The notes under the pieces are model-generated. The model made no database searches. It saw only the letters and a program-made list of their open reading frames with translations, and was not told the origin of the DNA. 64,000 bases of DNA, from positions 3,635,043 to 3,699,042 of the forward strand of contig NC_084817.1 in the NCBI RefSeq assembly GCF_963583255.1, given 5' to 3'. The DNA is from Pyrus communis. Taxonomy: Eukaryota > Streptophyta > Magnoliopsida > Rosales > Rosaceae. The translations under genes and the position numbers were made by a program. Numbering within the stretch: the stretch's first letter is position 1; each line of letters starts with the position of its first letter. Shown piece by piece: positions 37,369-49,515 of the stretch.

Positions 37369-38775
37369 CTGAAATTCAATGCATGTTCACAAATTCAGTG
37401 AATAAAGTTCTTCACAAAACCTCCTATTTAGCAGTAAAGACGTCAAGAAGCAATTCAAAAGAAAATACGAGCCCAAGCCATTGATAAGTTGCACATACAA
37501 AGTCAATTATCTGTCAGCAAGCTCAAGTAGAAGTATGTCTAACATTATCCTTAAGTTTTTCTTCTACACTTGGTTAGTTGGTTCATGTTCGTCAAATGCA
37601 TCAAATTCCTTTCTGGCTTGTCAAGATATTACTAATTTTCAACATAGAAGACATCAACTAAGTGAACAATAACTAACATGTTTGAGACAGAGGGGAGGAT
37701 ACAAGGAGAGAATCATTAACGAGGAGCAATTACCACTCTACAGAAGCATCATATTCTAATTCATTTGACAAAAAAAAAGATTACACATTACAAGCAGAGA
37801 GCATCAACAGTTCACAACCAGAATACCATAAATGTAGAATCTTCGCCTAAATAGTCACATAGAAAGCTAGCAAAAGAAACTACCATTACTATAGACAAAG
37901 AATCCACAGGACCACATCTCAAATAGCAGTAACACGAAAGCCTTTCTTCGACCTTGTGTCTCTCGCGGCAGGCAGCAATAACTGGATTTGATGGTTTATA
38001 TTATATACGATACCAAATTACGTAACAACACTCTCTTCCAAATGCAAATGTAACATCGTCAACAAACATTAGCTCATAGGATACGACAGGTTACACATTC
38101 GCATGTGGGCATGTAATGTAAGAGAAAAAAAAAATCTCTATATTGGGCTGCAAATCGCAAACTCGATTAACCATAAACCAACATATGCACATATGACCCA
38201 GAAACACACATGATCTTTGCAATTTCACCAAGTATTTTAAGCATGTACAGTTAGATATAGATAGAGAAAATACCAAGGAGGGAGGACGGAGGACGAAGTG
38301 TCGTAAGCTGTCGTGGAGGAAGGATGATGAGGGCCGTCGCAGTTAAGGATGAGAGGTCGTGAGTGGGGGTCGCCGGGGTCGACTGTGTCTGTGTGAAATC
38401 TGAAATGGGGGAATCAGGATTCAGGAATGGGGTGTGTGCGGTGTGATTCATGAAGGTGAAGCCGTGTGTGTGAGTGAAAATGAACCCTAATTGGGATAGG
38501 ATCCTCTGCTTTGCAATTTAGTGAAACCAATTTTTCAATCTATTATACCATGACATGTGTATGTATATATAATTTATTTATTTATTATTAATAAAACGGT
38601 TCGGTTCGGTTCGACCGGTTCTTGGTCATTCGAAACCAAAACCGGAACCGGTTTGAACGGTTCGGTTCGATTTTTCACTCAAAGTTGACTTTTTCGGTCA
38701 ACACGGTTTTTTTCGGTTTTTTTTCTTACGGTTCGATGCAGTTTGACGGATTTTATGCCCACTCCTACTTTCATT

Positions 38776-40797
38776 TGTCATATGCAACTTCACTGTTCAC
38801 TTTTTGGTAGCCCAATAAAATGGGTACTAGTGCAAGATTCACTAGATATAATCTTCTTCCTCCTGCCGGTTGCAGTTCAGACAAAAAACGTGCCTCGGAT
38901 TTTACTGTTTTTCCGATGGAAAATGGGGGAAAATTGGGATTTAAACCATAATCATATGGGTTGGGTTGGGTTGGATCTCAGCCACAACTTGGTGCAAAAG
39001 ACAATTCCGACTGCTCTTGTTTTGTCTTGATGAACCTTTCATTTTTACATCCATGTAAAAAGTCAAAGAATGTAATGAATTTAAATGGGCTTTTTTTTGT
39101 CATGGTTTAGGTTATGCTTGGGCTAATATTGTCTTTGTGTTGGATTTAGGCTTGTACTGTTGAATTGTGTGATTGCAAATTTGAGTATCAGTTATTGGTC
39201 GCAGTGTTACTACTTCACATTCAAAAAAAAAAAAAAAAAAAAAAACTTCAGTGTTATTAATTCAAGTGTAATAGCTTATAAAACAAATATTTGAAAACAA
39301 GTCACCCGGCTAGGGTGGATAAAAAAAAAATACAAGGTTCTTGAACTTTATCTCATTTAGTTTATGAACTTTCATATTAATTTCTCTTGTTCTCTAACTT
39401 AACACTGCATTGCATAAATGGTCATTCCATCAAGTTTAAGGGTATAGTGGTTTTTTCATTAAAAAAAAATCTAATTTATTATAAAAAGAGAAGAGCTTGG
39501 TTTCTTAAGGTAAAGGAGGAATTCCTTCTCAAAATACTCTGTAGCAGAATTTTGTGTTGATCATAACTGTTTATGTTATAAATTATATGTAAACATCATC
39601 TCTGCAGAAAATAAATTAAAATTAAGATCACTTAATCAATCTTTAAGGAGCACTGGTCATAAGCACGAATTTCTGTAAATAAGTCACGAGGTATTTTATG
39701 GAGGAGTTCCTCCCCGTTCCTTTAGGAGCCAAGTCATTATCTTTAAAAAAAAAAAAAATCTTATTTTTTGATGAATTTCTACTTTGTCTTCAATTTAACG
39801 GAAAAGTTGATAGCTAACGAAAAAGTTTACTAATGTAACGAATGACATAATTCGAGGATGTGAGAAACTATTAGTATAATCCAAGAACGAAAACTAAACT
39901 CGTAGTATAGATCAGAGACTTTCATTATAATTTAACCTATTTTATAAATTTACAATATAATACTAATAAATAAATAAATACATGGGTTATAACATGAGTG
40001 CATTCACAATATGTCATTCATTGTTATTCCACGCTAAAAAATATTCGTATTTGAAAAATTAATCTGCCTACTTGCATTTTCTTCCACGCAAATGACATTC
40101 GTTCAAATCATTCACCACCTCTTACACCTTTTGACTATTCTTGTTCTTAATTGGAAATACATATCAAAGTTCGTTTTTTGTTTCAACAAGAGAGAGTTTC
40201 AAATTACAATAACTTTGAAAAGACGATTATTTTGAATCCGGACGTATTGATAAAACTTAATACTCTATTCATTAAGACATTGAACCAAATACCCTATCAA
40301 ACTTTAAAATCACATAAATTTGTACTCCTCTTCTATTGAAGACAGAATTTATAATAATATCTCTGTCTCGTGTAAACCTCGCTCTTGAATTCAAATTTAG
40401 TCTGTAATTTGCAGCTCTGACTGAGCTTTGGACATTGGGACTTTCTCGAGCATACGTGGCAAGACAAAATTCACACTTATCCATCCATCCTGAGGTGCAT
40501 TTATCCTCCCTCCAAAAGCCCTCTTCGATTCTTCGGAAGGTGAAGCGCGTATTCCGTTTTCTCCTGCAGCTAAACGAAGCAGGAACAAAGAAGCAATATT
40601 TAATTAATTATCTGATTAATCAGTTTAATCAACAATAAAGCTGTGATCTTTGGGGGAAATTGGGATGTGGGTTTAATTTAATTTCGTTAATGAATATGTA
40701 TTAAATGGGTAATCGGCCCACTCAATCTCCCACCATTTCCAGCTTCTTCCATTTTCCGCAGAGATAGAGAGAGAGAAGAGGGGTTTCCCCGTAGAGA
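38776..40797. other. Intergenic and PM-ANT1 5' flank
   Basis: No gene is seen. Poly-A runs occur at 39222-39244 and 39745-39757. The last 300-400 bases are the presumed promoter and 5' UTR of the carrier gene, with a GA-rich leader just before the ATG. Confidence 0.5.
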
Positions 40798-43303
40798 ATG
40801 AGCAAAGATGACGACGACCCAGAGGCGAAAGCATCGAAATCACAGCCGCCGGATTGGCTGACAAACTTCCACCGCGATCTGATGGCTGGGGCGGTGATGG
40901 GCGGCGTGGTGCACACGATTGTGGCCCCAGTTGAGAGGGCCAAGCTTTTGTTGCAGACCCAGGAGAGCAACCTGGCCATTCTCGGCAGTGGACGGACGAA
41001 GTTCAAGGGCATGGTCGATTGCATCGCCCGGACGGTCAGAGAAGAAGGCATCCTGTCTCTTTGGAGAGGCAATGGCAGCAGCGTCCTTCGCTACTACCCT
41101 TCCGTCGCTCTCAATTTTTCCCTCAAGGTAAATGTTCTTTGAGTTCTTGAATTCTTCTGCTTCTTTGTTTTCAAGATTTGGATGGTTGTATGTTCTGGGT
41201 TTTAGTCCTGTTCAATTGTTCTCTTAAAAGGTTGGATTTTTCTCTGAATTGGTGGGGAATTGTTTGTTGCAAAAAATGGGTTTGATTTACCTTTGGATTG
41301 ATTAGATTCTAACACAGGTGTAATACGAAAAACCGAAAAGAAAAGTAAAGATGAAATAGTGTTCTTATTTGAGCTTTTTAAAGTTCTGTATGCAAGATTA
41401 TGTTAGCTTGACTTGCTCCATTCAATAGTATGTTACGATGGACTCGAGAAAATTCGTTGATATGTCATGATGGCCGGCAATGCAGCCTGTTTTGATGTGG
41501 TATGAACTTGAATAGGCCTTCTTTGCAGTTATAGGAAACAAGATCTTATTTAGGAAGCTCATTAGTTGAGTGATAGAGCTTGTTAGGAAGCGCAGGATTC
41601 AAATGTACGTTTTTTTCTCAAAGAATTCAACTTCTTGCAGTGCGTCCTTTGCGTACTCGGTTGCTAGCTGTTAGGTAGAACTTTTTAGTGGAGAGAGAAA
41701 AGGGGAGAACTTGATTCATTGACTGTTACAAATTTGTAGCCAATCTGCATTCCACCATTACTAAGGGACGTTTTGTATGGTCCAATGATCACCCGTGGTT
41801 TTCAATTGTTTTTACGTGATAATATCTGGAGAAGTGGAGATATGTGGTACAGAATAAGCATAGTGTAGACGAGGGATTTGGTTCACTAAGCATGGATGCT
41901 CCAAGGGAAGATGGTTTTGTTGTATTGCAAGAGGAAAGTTTCCCTTCTAGAAATGTTAAAAGTTTATCATGTCATTGACTAAACAGTAAGTTCTTGTAAG
42001 TGTCTGGAAAGCGTTGTGAACACTAACCAAGACTTACAGTAGAAAGCCTAAAAATGTGGGATTCTCTTTCATGCAGTAAAGAATTCAAGCAAACTTTCCT
42101 AAGGGAGTGATCTCAACTTCCGTCACCGTAAGTGCTGTGATCTTGGGTGGGAGGGTACCTTTTCTTGTTTAGCCTGAAAAAGGAAATTAGAAAAGAAAAA
42201 ATATGTTTGAAATGTAACCATAGGGGATCATGAAGTTTAGAAGTTTAACAACACTAAACCCATCTGTCTGGATTTCTTGCGTCCCCAGTGGCATAGAGCA
42301 GAAATAAACTGATTAGGAGAGTTGCATAGATAAGCATTAGCCCTAATCAGATGGTATGTAAGTAGCATCAGTTGATACAGAAGATGTGGTTATCTTTGGA
42401 TTAGTCAGTCAGTACCTACGTGTTCAAACTAATTCAAATTTTCATTTAAATGAGTTTGTTTAATTCTAAATTGATGAATAAAGCTCCTAATACCATTTTG
42501 ATTTTAACACAGCGCAGTTGAGGTCTGCCGATTTAGTTGTTTTTTGCTGTGGCGGTTGATGGAATAGTTCTTAATGGTAGATGAAGATTGATGGAATAGT
42601 TATTAATGGTAGATGAAGATTTCATAATCATATCATTTATTGCATTATCCTTATAAATGTTCTTTAACAGGATCTTTATAGGAACCTGTTAAGAAGTGGA
42701 CACTCTCAAGATGGTCATTTTTTGGCTGGTCCGTCTGCCAATTTCATTGCTGGAGCTGCTGCTGGCTGTACAACATTGATAATAATATACCCACTTGATA
42801 TTGCACATACCCGCCTGGCTGCTGACATTGGAAGAACCGAAGTCCGTCAATTTCGAGGCATATACCATTTCTTGTCTACCATTCGCCAAAAGGACGGGAT
42901 TAAAGGAGTTTACAGAGGGCTTCCAGCTTCTTTACAGGGAATGGTCATTCACCGGGGACTATACTTTGGAGGTTTTGATACAATGAAGGAAATTTTATCA
43001 GAAGATTCTAAACGTGATTTGCCATTGTGGCAGCGTTGGGTAGTGGCTCAGGCAGTCACAACCTCTGCCGGGTTGTTGTCGTATCCACTTGATACAGTTC
43101 GGAGGCGGATGATGATGCAGTCTGGATTGGAACAGCGGATGTACGATAACACATTGGACTGCTGGAGGAAGATATATAGGAGAGAAGGAGTGGTTTCATT
43201 TTATCGCGGTGCAGTTTCAAACGTGTTTAGGAGTGCCGGCGCTGCTGCCATCTTGGTTTTGTACGACGAAGTCAAGAAGTTCATGAATTGGGGTGGATTA
43301 TAG
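40798..43303 (+). CDS. PM-ANT1: Plasma-membrane-type ADP/ATP carrier (PM-ANT1-like)
   Basis: Two exons (40798-41127 and 42671-43303, GT-AG intron of about 1.54 kb) give 320 residues. Three mitochondrial-carrier repeats are marked by PVERAK (44-49), PLDIAHTR (151-158) and PLDTVR (249-254). The adenine-nucleotide-translocator signature RRRMMM is at 254-259. The N-terminus QPPDWLTNFHRDLMAGAVMG and the end NWGGL match Arabidopsis At5g56450 (PM-ANT1), described as an ATP exporter of the plasma membrane needed for pollen maturation, and not the mitochondrial AAC proteins. There is no long presequence. All signature residues are intact, so the gene looks functional. Closest alternative is another member of the adenine nucleotide carrier group. 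Confidence 0.95.
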
Positions 43304-43865
43304 CACGAAATCATTCCCCGTCGCTTTATCTTAACAAAAGATTAGAGATTTAGGACTAGAACGACAGAAAAATGGGAATTACAGCAGGAAATATTTTGTA
43401 AAGGCAGATGGGTTCGACATTGTAATTTAGTAACACGCAGCGATGACATTCATCTTTGCCACCTAAAGCTTTTTGAGGCTCCGGCAATTTATTCACTGAT
43501 TTTTTTTGTAACAGGCAGTGAATGTTGGCAAAAACTAAATTGAAGGGTTTGATAGTATCAACTTTTCTATGTGCTGCCTTCTTACATTTTTATTGCTAAT
43601 CACATAAAGACAATTGAGCTAAGTACAGAAGATTGGCGTAAAACTAAGCGCATTGGCGGTTTAAGATTCATACAGTTAACTTCACTGAATGGGATAAGGT
43701 TTGGTTGTTTTTGTACATAAAAACAATCATCATATGCTCTACTTGCGGTAGTGCCCTGATGTTGGCGTCACCACTCACTAAACAATCCAGGGGAGGCTTC
43801 ACCTGTGACTACAGTGTGAAGCCGCAGTGGGCCTCTTAAAACAGATTTTCTGTTTCTTTTGATAT

Positions 43866-44000
43866 TATTTTATAAAAATTGTTATTCGCACTTCAAAAAT
43901 CACATTTTGCATTTCAAACTTTCTATAATTATAAAGAAAATTACACTTATGAGGAATGTAGAATGAGATTTTTGGAGTGCTAATAACAGTTCCCTATTTT
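43866..44000. mobile_element. MITE with TGTTATT(C/A)GCACT ends
   Basis: Left TTGTTATTCGCACTTCAAAA and right TTTTGGAGTGCTAATAACAG form inverted ends around a core TAATTATAAAGAAAATTACA. A related sequence occurs inside the insert at 23690-23800. Confidence 0.65.
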
Positions 44001-44092
44001 ATTGCACCTTTAACTTCTATTAGAATTAATTAATATATTTCATATTTTTAAAACCAAGAAATATAAAGGCACTAGACCTCGTTGATGGGCAG

Positions 44093-44223
44093 AATAAATT
44101 TTTCTTTGTGACTGGAACACAAAATGTATACCACGTACTTTTATATAAGTATTGGAAAATTGTATTTTTAAAGTTATTAACTTTTTAACACATATATCCC
44201 ACCATTTGTATAGTAATATATGG
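44093..44223. mobile_element. M1-family MITE, 3'-truncated
   Basis: Forward copy starting TTTTTCTTTGTGACTGGAAC and carrying the core TAACACATATATCCCACCAT, but ending soon after, without the right terminus. Confidence 0.7.
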
Positions 44224-44518
44224 CAAACTTAGCCTGATTTTTTAGGTCAATTTCTTTTTATTTTGTTAATTGTAAAGCTAAATCTGACTTATAACTCTTT
44301 GGCTGGAGATGCTTAAAGTTTGTAACAAATTATCGTCAATTATATTAATAAAAGACGTAATGAAATTTTTTTTAGTTTAATAAAGAAACAGAAGAAATGG
44401 AGCCCAAGCAAGAATGACATCAAAGAGAAATGAATTATAAAACTAAGGTGTTGCACTAAAATGACTTTTGCCACTTTAAACTGGGCAAAGTGTAACCTAA
44501 AACCCTACTATTAAGGGA

Positions 44519-44732
44519 AAGAGATCTTCTGCAAATCTCTTTCTTCATAATCCACAGATCAAGTGATCTGGATCCTTAAAATTTGATCTGATGGTTAAAA
44601 ACAGAGAAGTTAGTAAAAACTTTTAAAAATTATAATAATTTTTTATTGTTAGATCAAATTTAAAAAATCCAGATCACTTGATTCGTCGCATTTGGAGGAA
44701 GAGATCTGGAGATGATCTCTTTCCACCATTAA
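44519..44732. mobile_element. Palindromic MITE with GAGATC ends, copy 1
   Basis: Left AAAGAGATCTTCTGCAAATC pairs with right GGAGATGATCTCTTT, and the internal halves AATTTGATCTGATGGTTA and TTGTTAGATCAAATTT are inverted. ATTAAGG flanks both sides within a few bases (44510-44516 and 44728-44734). A second copy is at 59279-59462. Confidence 0.75.
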
Positions 44733-47364
44733 GGAACTATCATGTATGGGTTGCCCAATACTCTATTAATGCTTATTAAATATTAATTTAACTATAATTA
44801 GCTTTCACATTAAATGTTAATTTTTTAATTTTAAAAAAAACAAAGTTAAGTGAAAAAATGTGTCAGATGATTAGGTTTATGATAAATATACACAAAAGTT
44901 TACGATGATGATGAAAATGCTCCCGTGTTAAAAATCAACAACTTAAAAAATAAAATTTCGTTCTTTTTATATAATGACACGTAATATATTACTCGTGTTC
45001 CAAGCATATTAAAAATTTATCGTAAGATTCTAGGTGGGGGTCCATCATGCCCATGGAGTCAATCAAACGCACTGCATGTCTGCCACGTAATATCAAAAGA
45101 TTAAAAGAAGGATTAAAGGCGGACACGCACTCTTGGACTGTGGGCAATTGTGGGTTGTGTGGGTAGCTAATGGTTTTGCTCTCATCACAGTCACTAACCA
45201 GCTTGTCTTTTCCAAAGACAAAGGAAAATTTGGGTCCCACATGGGTTGATGTGACTTGGAGTTGTGTTTTTAACCCTTAATTATCACCATTCAACATATC
45301 ATAATTCTTTCCTTAATTGGCAACCATAAACTCATCATCAAATTGGATTCAATTATGCTGCATAAGTATTTTGGTGTTGAGTGGTTGTTGCGTAAGTGTC
45401 CACATGTCATAACATTAGAAGTTGATACATTTTTGGCACAGAAGTTTTCGGTGCAAAAGATTAGAAGATTTGAAGCCAACATTGTTGATCACACGCACTT
45501 TTTGGTAACATTTTCTCGTGTTGACGTGTTTTTTAATGATTAAAAGCAAGTGTTGGTGCATCATCAAAATGTTAATAATGGCTAATGGAGTAGTACATAA
45601 ATTGATCATGTGCTGTCTTCGTTTTAACATGACAAATGTATGGTTGATTTGAAATATTATCACAGTAATATTTTTGTAGTGTAAAAGTCTTTCTCTTTAC
45701 CTCGTAAGGAGAGATAAAATCTCATTTTGTCCAAATCGTATGCATTTTTATGATCCTTTTCGTTTTGCTTTAGATAATTCTAATTGAAAAGAAAATACTC
45801 TGAGAATATGCATTATAATTTTATCTCATTGTGTGCTAATTCAGCAAAACACAAACTAACAATTTTGCTAACAATGCGTATTTTTATTGTATCAAATTAC
45901 AGATGTAGCTGCTAGATCGACGAGTTTGCTCATCTTAATCTCTTATAATGCTTCCAAGAAATTGGGTTGGTACCATAATGTTAAAAATGGTGATTGAAGT
46001 AAATAGGTACTTGTCACGATGTGCAATGATGATGAAATGGGTTGTCGAGTGGTTGAAGAAGCAGCCACGCCATACGACACCACCAAATTGAACCCTGTCT
46101 CATGCATGGTGACAAATTCTCATTTGTCCTTGCCTTCGATTTCAGGTGAATCTACCTGTCTTTTTTTTTTTTTTTTTTTTTTTTGATACAAGCGATATAC
46201 TAAGAGTGAAAAAATTAAACTATAATATCAATTAAAGGTTAAATATTCTTAACCAATTCATTGCAATGCATTTTGACGTTATTTTTTTCCGGTTAAAGAG
46301 CTATTTCTTTTACGTATTTTGTCAAAATTAACATTAACTTCCGTAAGTATATGTGAGTTTAGTCTTTAGCTAGAACAATGTTCTACCTTATGTAACCATC
46401 ATTTTACTTGAGTTCGAATCTCTTTGTCATAATTTAGGTGAATTTTCCGTAACCATCCTATTACTTGGAAAAAAGCACACAAGCTTTTGTAAAATTATAA
46501 TTTTAAAATACTAATTGTTGGGACAAAAAAAAATTTAATTTTTAACTAATTATATTATTACACTTAATGTATTATGCCGTGTGTCCATCAGGAAAAATCT
46601 GTCATTAGAGCATATATGTCGTCACACTCAACAAGTAGGATAAATTTTTTTGGCTAACTAAGATCTTGACATTGATGCCCCAAAACAACTACTACTTCTA
46701 CGACCAGTCGTCTAGAACAAACTTTTTCACTTGGGAACAAAAGAATATACTAAATTTAACGGCCTTGATTGCTCAATAATTACAAGTGAGGACCCACAAA
46801 TAATATAATACACTCATCGTTTAACCATTTATACCCAAAAATTAACAACAATTAATCAAACTTTTTTTTTATCTAAAGTAAAAAAACGACAAATTTACAA
46901 TCTTTAATAATAAAAACGACAGAAATATACAATCACGTTCCATTGCCAGAAACCCAGACTTCAGAGAGCTAGAGAGATAAAGAGAGCTACATACCTAGCA
47001 GGAAGTCCACACATCGGACGGTCCCGATGCTCCAATAATTGCTAATTTATCATCAAAGACCACACACCGAGGGACCCGTACACTGAGGGGAGAGAGAGAG
47101 TGACAGACAGACAGAGAGAGGCTGTTTTGAGAATCTAGATCGAAGTCGTTGGACGTGGATCAGAAGCGATCGATGTACTTGATTCAGCAAGCACCTCCCC
47201 GTGTACGACACTGAAAGCGCAACTGCATGGACTTCCTTCCGACGACGGATGGTTATGTCACGGTATTTAAAATTAAATACCGCTACAACATCATCTCGTT
47301 GTCCATTTTACTACAAATCTCGGAAACAATATCCCTATTGTTCCGAGTTGAGGAAAAATATTGA

Positions 47365-47391
47365 TGATAATAATAATAATAATAATAATAT
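47365..47391. repeat. TAA trinucleotide microsatellite
   Basis: About eight consecutive TAA/ATA units, just downstream of the glutaredoxin stop codon and so probably in or near its 3' UTR. Confidence 0.9.
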
Positions 47392-47442
47392 AGAGATTGA
47401 TAGAGATGGAGATTTTAAATTTTTTTTATGTACTGGGAAGAG

Positions 47443-47880
47443 TCATACGCAGAGGGCACCGACTTGGACGAGTTTAGGGACGAGGTGGCCGCTGAGGTGG
47501 AGGGCGACGAGGGACTCGAGGCCGCCGACACAAGTGCCGCCGATGAAAACGGCTGGCGGAGTATTACAAGACTGTTGTTGTTGGTCGTCGTAGGGGAGAG
47601 CAGCGATCTCATGATTGTCCAATTCGATGACGGTGGGGTGGACGCCAACGGTGGCGAGGAGCTTCTTCATGACGTGACACATGTAGCAGGAGCTTTTGCT
47701 GAATATGATGACGGGGTGCTCGGAGATGAGGCGGCGGATGCGGGTCTCGGCGGACTCGGCGACGTCGATGGAGAGAGTTGAGGAAGACTTGTTTGTGGGA
47801 GCGGGTGGGGACGGCGAGGTCGGGGCGGGTGAGAGGCCGAGGTGGACGGCGTCGTTGGAGCAACGCCGTAGGCCTTGCAT
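47443..47880 (-). CDS. CC-type (ROXY) glutaredoxin, GRXC6-like, with CYMC active site
   Basis: Intronless, 145 residues. The start is the ATG at 47880 (MQGLRRCSND); the reading frame continues upstream but without another ATG. The Ser/Pro-rich N-terminus leads to ETRIRRLISEHPVIIFSKSS and the active site CYMC at 65-68. The cis-proline motif TPPAVFIGG is at 107-115 and GGTCVGGLESLVALHLSG follows. ROXY glutaredoxins are cytosolic/nuclear redox proteins that bind TGA-class bZIP factors. Two family marks differ: the second active-site position is Tyr instead of Cys, and the C-terminal ALWL/ALWV motif reads ALCV (TGC where TGG is expected), the motif linked to TGA-dependent repression. The fold-forming residues are otherwise intact. 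Overall likeness is to Arabidopsis At4g33040 (GRXC6). Confidence 0.92.
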   Translation of the reverse strand: MQGLRRCSNDAVHLGLSPAPTSPSPPAPTNKSSSTLSIDVAESAETRIRRLISEHPVIIFSKSSCYMCHVMKKLLATVGVHPTVIELDNHEIAALPYDDQQQQSCNTPPAVFIGGTCVGGLESLVALHLSGHLVPKLVQVGALCV

Positions 47881-48017
47881 CGCCGGGAAAGCCAGAGGAG
47901 TTGCGTGGTGGTGAATTGAGGGAGAAACGGAGAGAGGTGGTGGGGAAATGACGTCGACGGGGGGCAAAGAGAAAATAAGTGGTGGGTGTGAGAGAGAATG
48001 GGGTTGGGGGAGGTGTG

Positions 48018-48030
48018 TATAAATATAAAA
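48018..48030 (-). promoter_or_regulatory. Putative TATA box of the glutaredoxin gene
   Basis: On the minus strand the sequence reads TTTTATATTTATA, about 140 bp before the ATG at 47880, which would give a short 5' UTR of about 110 bases. No other TATA-like motif lies closer. Confidence 0.55.
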
Positions 48031-48860
48031 AGGAGAGAAGGGGGAGGAGGTGTGCTTGCTTATGTCACAATGTACTGTGTTTACATTAGTTTTTTTTGGG
48101 GTCGGAGGTTGTGAACATTTTCACTCCCACGCGCTCATATATGCTACTAATTTGTTAAGAAATATTATATTCACACATCTTAAATTATTTCTTTTATATT
48201 TTTTTAATTTTTTTAATTTTTTTTTATAAAATGTTAGTGATGTATAAAAAATATTAAAAAAAAATTAAAATGGTATGAAAGAAGTAATTTGAGGTGTATA
48301 AATATAATCTGTCATTTGTTAAGTCTTAATTTTTCCCTTCATAGTTTAAGAATTGGTTTTCTAGAGAAGAAACTTTAGGTTATAATGTCAAAATCGAACA
48401 AAAATCTTATCATCATAACCTAATTTATTACTTGGCATTTGCTCATAGTATGTGCATGCTCATAATCCAGAGAATAAATGTAACGTTTTATTGTTGAAAG
48501 TAATAAGTATCAACTGAAATTGTAGCTTATAAATTCCGTCACCTAATGAATTAAGTCATTGAAGAATGTTTGTCAGGTTCATTCTTCAAGACTACTTCTA
48601 AGTATAGTACCTAAGTGACGAAGCATTTTGACATTGTTTTGTTATACTTGCCACGATTGATCATGATGTTCATATATTTGTTTTCTTTTATTGATTGCCA
48701 AGGGATACGAAACAACCTTATTGGATGGATAGCAAACTGTAATCTCCAATTGTGGGAGAGGCCCAGAGCTTTAATAGGAGGAATTGTTGCTATTTATGAC
48801 CTCTAATTTGAAGAATCCAAATGGAAATCCGTACCGACCTATGTTGAAGAATTATCATTG
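48031..48860. other. Glutaredoxin upstream region, no gene seen
   Basis: AT-rich promoter-side sequence. 48160-48315 has inverted phrases (TTCACACATCTTAAATTATT and GTAATTTGAGGTGTATAAAT) and is probably another small MITE. The frame at 48615-48806 shows no domain. Confidence 0.45.
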
Positions 48861-48866
48861 AGTTGG

Positions 48867-49037
48867 AGAGATTTTTTAATGCGATCAGAATACGGAATGG
48901 TACATTACATATTATTATACAGGTGGTGAGATATATGTGTTAAAAAGTTGATAACTCAAATATTAAAATTTTTTATCACTTATATAAAAATACATAATTT
49001 ACAACTCGTGTTCCAGTCACGACGAAAAATCTCTTGT
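48867..49037. mobile_element. M1-family MITE with target duplication
   Basis: Reverse-oriented copy (AGAGATTTTTTAATGCGATC ... CACGACGAAAAATCTCTT) flanked by TTGAGTTGG at 48858-48866 and 49037-49045, an 8- or 9-bp direct repeat as at 15634. Confidence 0.85.
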
Positions 49038-49243
49038 TGAGTTGGGCTTGAAAGAGATACAATTGAGACATAGCTTGAACATAAGCCAATAATGCTCGAG
49101 TGAAAATTTATGAATGATTCGGAGGCTTTCGTGCACGAGGTAAGCAAGCGCGTGGGAATCGTTTAATACGAAATACGGTGGGTCGGAAATACTGGATATT
49201 TGCCGGTCACATGGGGGGAGTGATCAGATGGTCGTCGTAGTAA

Positions 49244-49300
49244 ATGACGGTGACGTCACATGGACTTCGACGTGGGACCGTAAAGATTGAACCTTGACGT
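49244..49300. promoter_or_regulatory. Cluster of TGACG-type bZIP motifs
   Basis: ATGACGG at 49244, the perfect palindrome TGACGTCA at 49251-49258, TTCGACGTGG near 49268 and TTGACGTAA near 49291 lie within 60 bp. TGA-type bZIP factors bind such motifs. The cluster is about 1.4 kb upstream of the glutaredoxin ATG, so a role in that gene is possible but unproven. Confidence 0.4.
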
Positions 49301-49354
49301 AACATAAAGCCAAAGCCCCTCCCCTTCCTGCCAGGCCCCCATCCTAGGAAAAAT

Positions 49355-49515
49355 GAGTGAATTTTAACGAAATTTTTTTAGTACAGTTTATTTTAACGAA
49401 AATTCATATTTTTATATTAAAAAATTAATTATAACATCATTTACATTATTCTTTATTTTATCATTTTTATTAAAACTTAAAATTTATAAATCATTTTTAT
49501 TAGTTTACCATAAAA
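49355..49515. mobile_element. 'ACGAAA' family repeat, copy 5
   Basis: AGTTTATTTTAACGAAAATT followed by a tail with ATTAAAACTTAAAATT, collinear with the copy at 1866 though more diverged. Confidence 0.6.

Larger units (their letters stand above)
33981..38767. mobile_element. Complete but inactive hAT DNA transposon (4.79 kb)
   Basis: The ends are TAGGGGTGAGCACGG and the inverse of TGCCCACTCCTA, so both termini begin TAGG(G/A)GTG(A/G)GCA inward. The element is flanked by perfect 8-bp direct repeats CTTTCATT (33973-33980 and 38768-38775), the target duplication expected for hAT elements. Both subterminal regions are packed with GGTTCGGT/ACCGAACC-type repeats, the probable transposase binding sites (34000-34070 and 38595-38750). 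It encodes a transposase on the minus strand (broken) and holds a host-derived exon at 37293-37368. Confidence 0.97.
43304..47442. other. Intergenic region with several MITEs, no gene seen
   Basis: Starts with the carrier's 3' UTR. It holds the elements at 43866, 44093 and 44519, a fragment of M1 at about 44935-45020, a poly-T run at 46159-46183 and the TAA microsatellite before the glutaredoxin gene. Short frames around 44989-45663 lack any domain or coding character. Confidence 0.5.

Noticed and set aside
37481..37672. Second captured exon in the hAT element
   Set aside because: No F-box/LRR similarity could be read on either strand there, so only the 76-bp exon is claimed.
47881..47967. 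29-residue N-terminal extension of the glutaredoxin
   Set aside because: The extension would start at a TTG; the first ATG in frame is 47880, which matches the family start MQGL.
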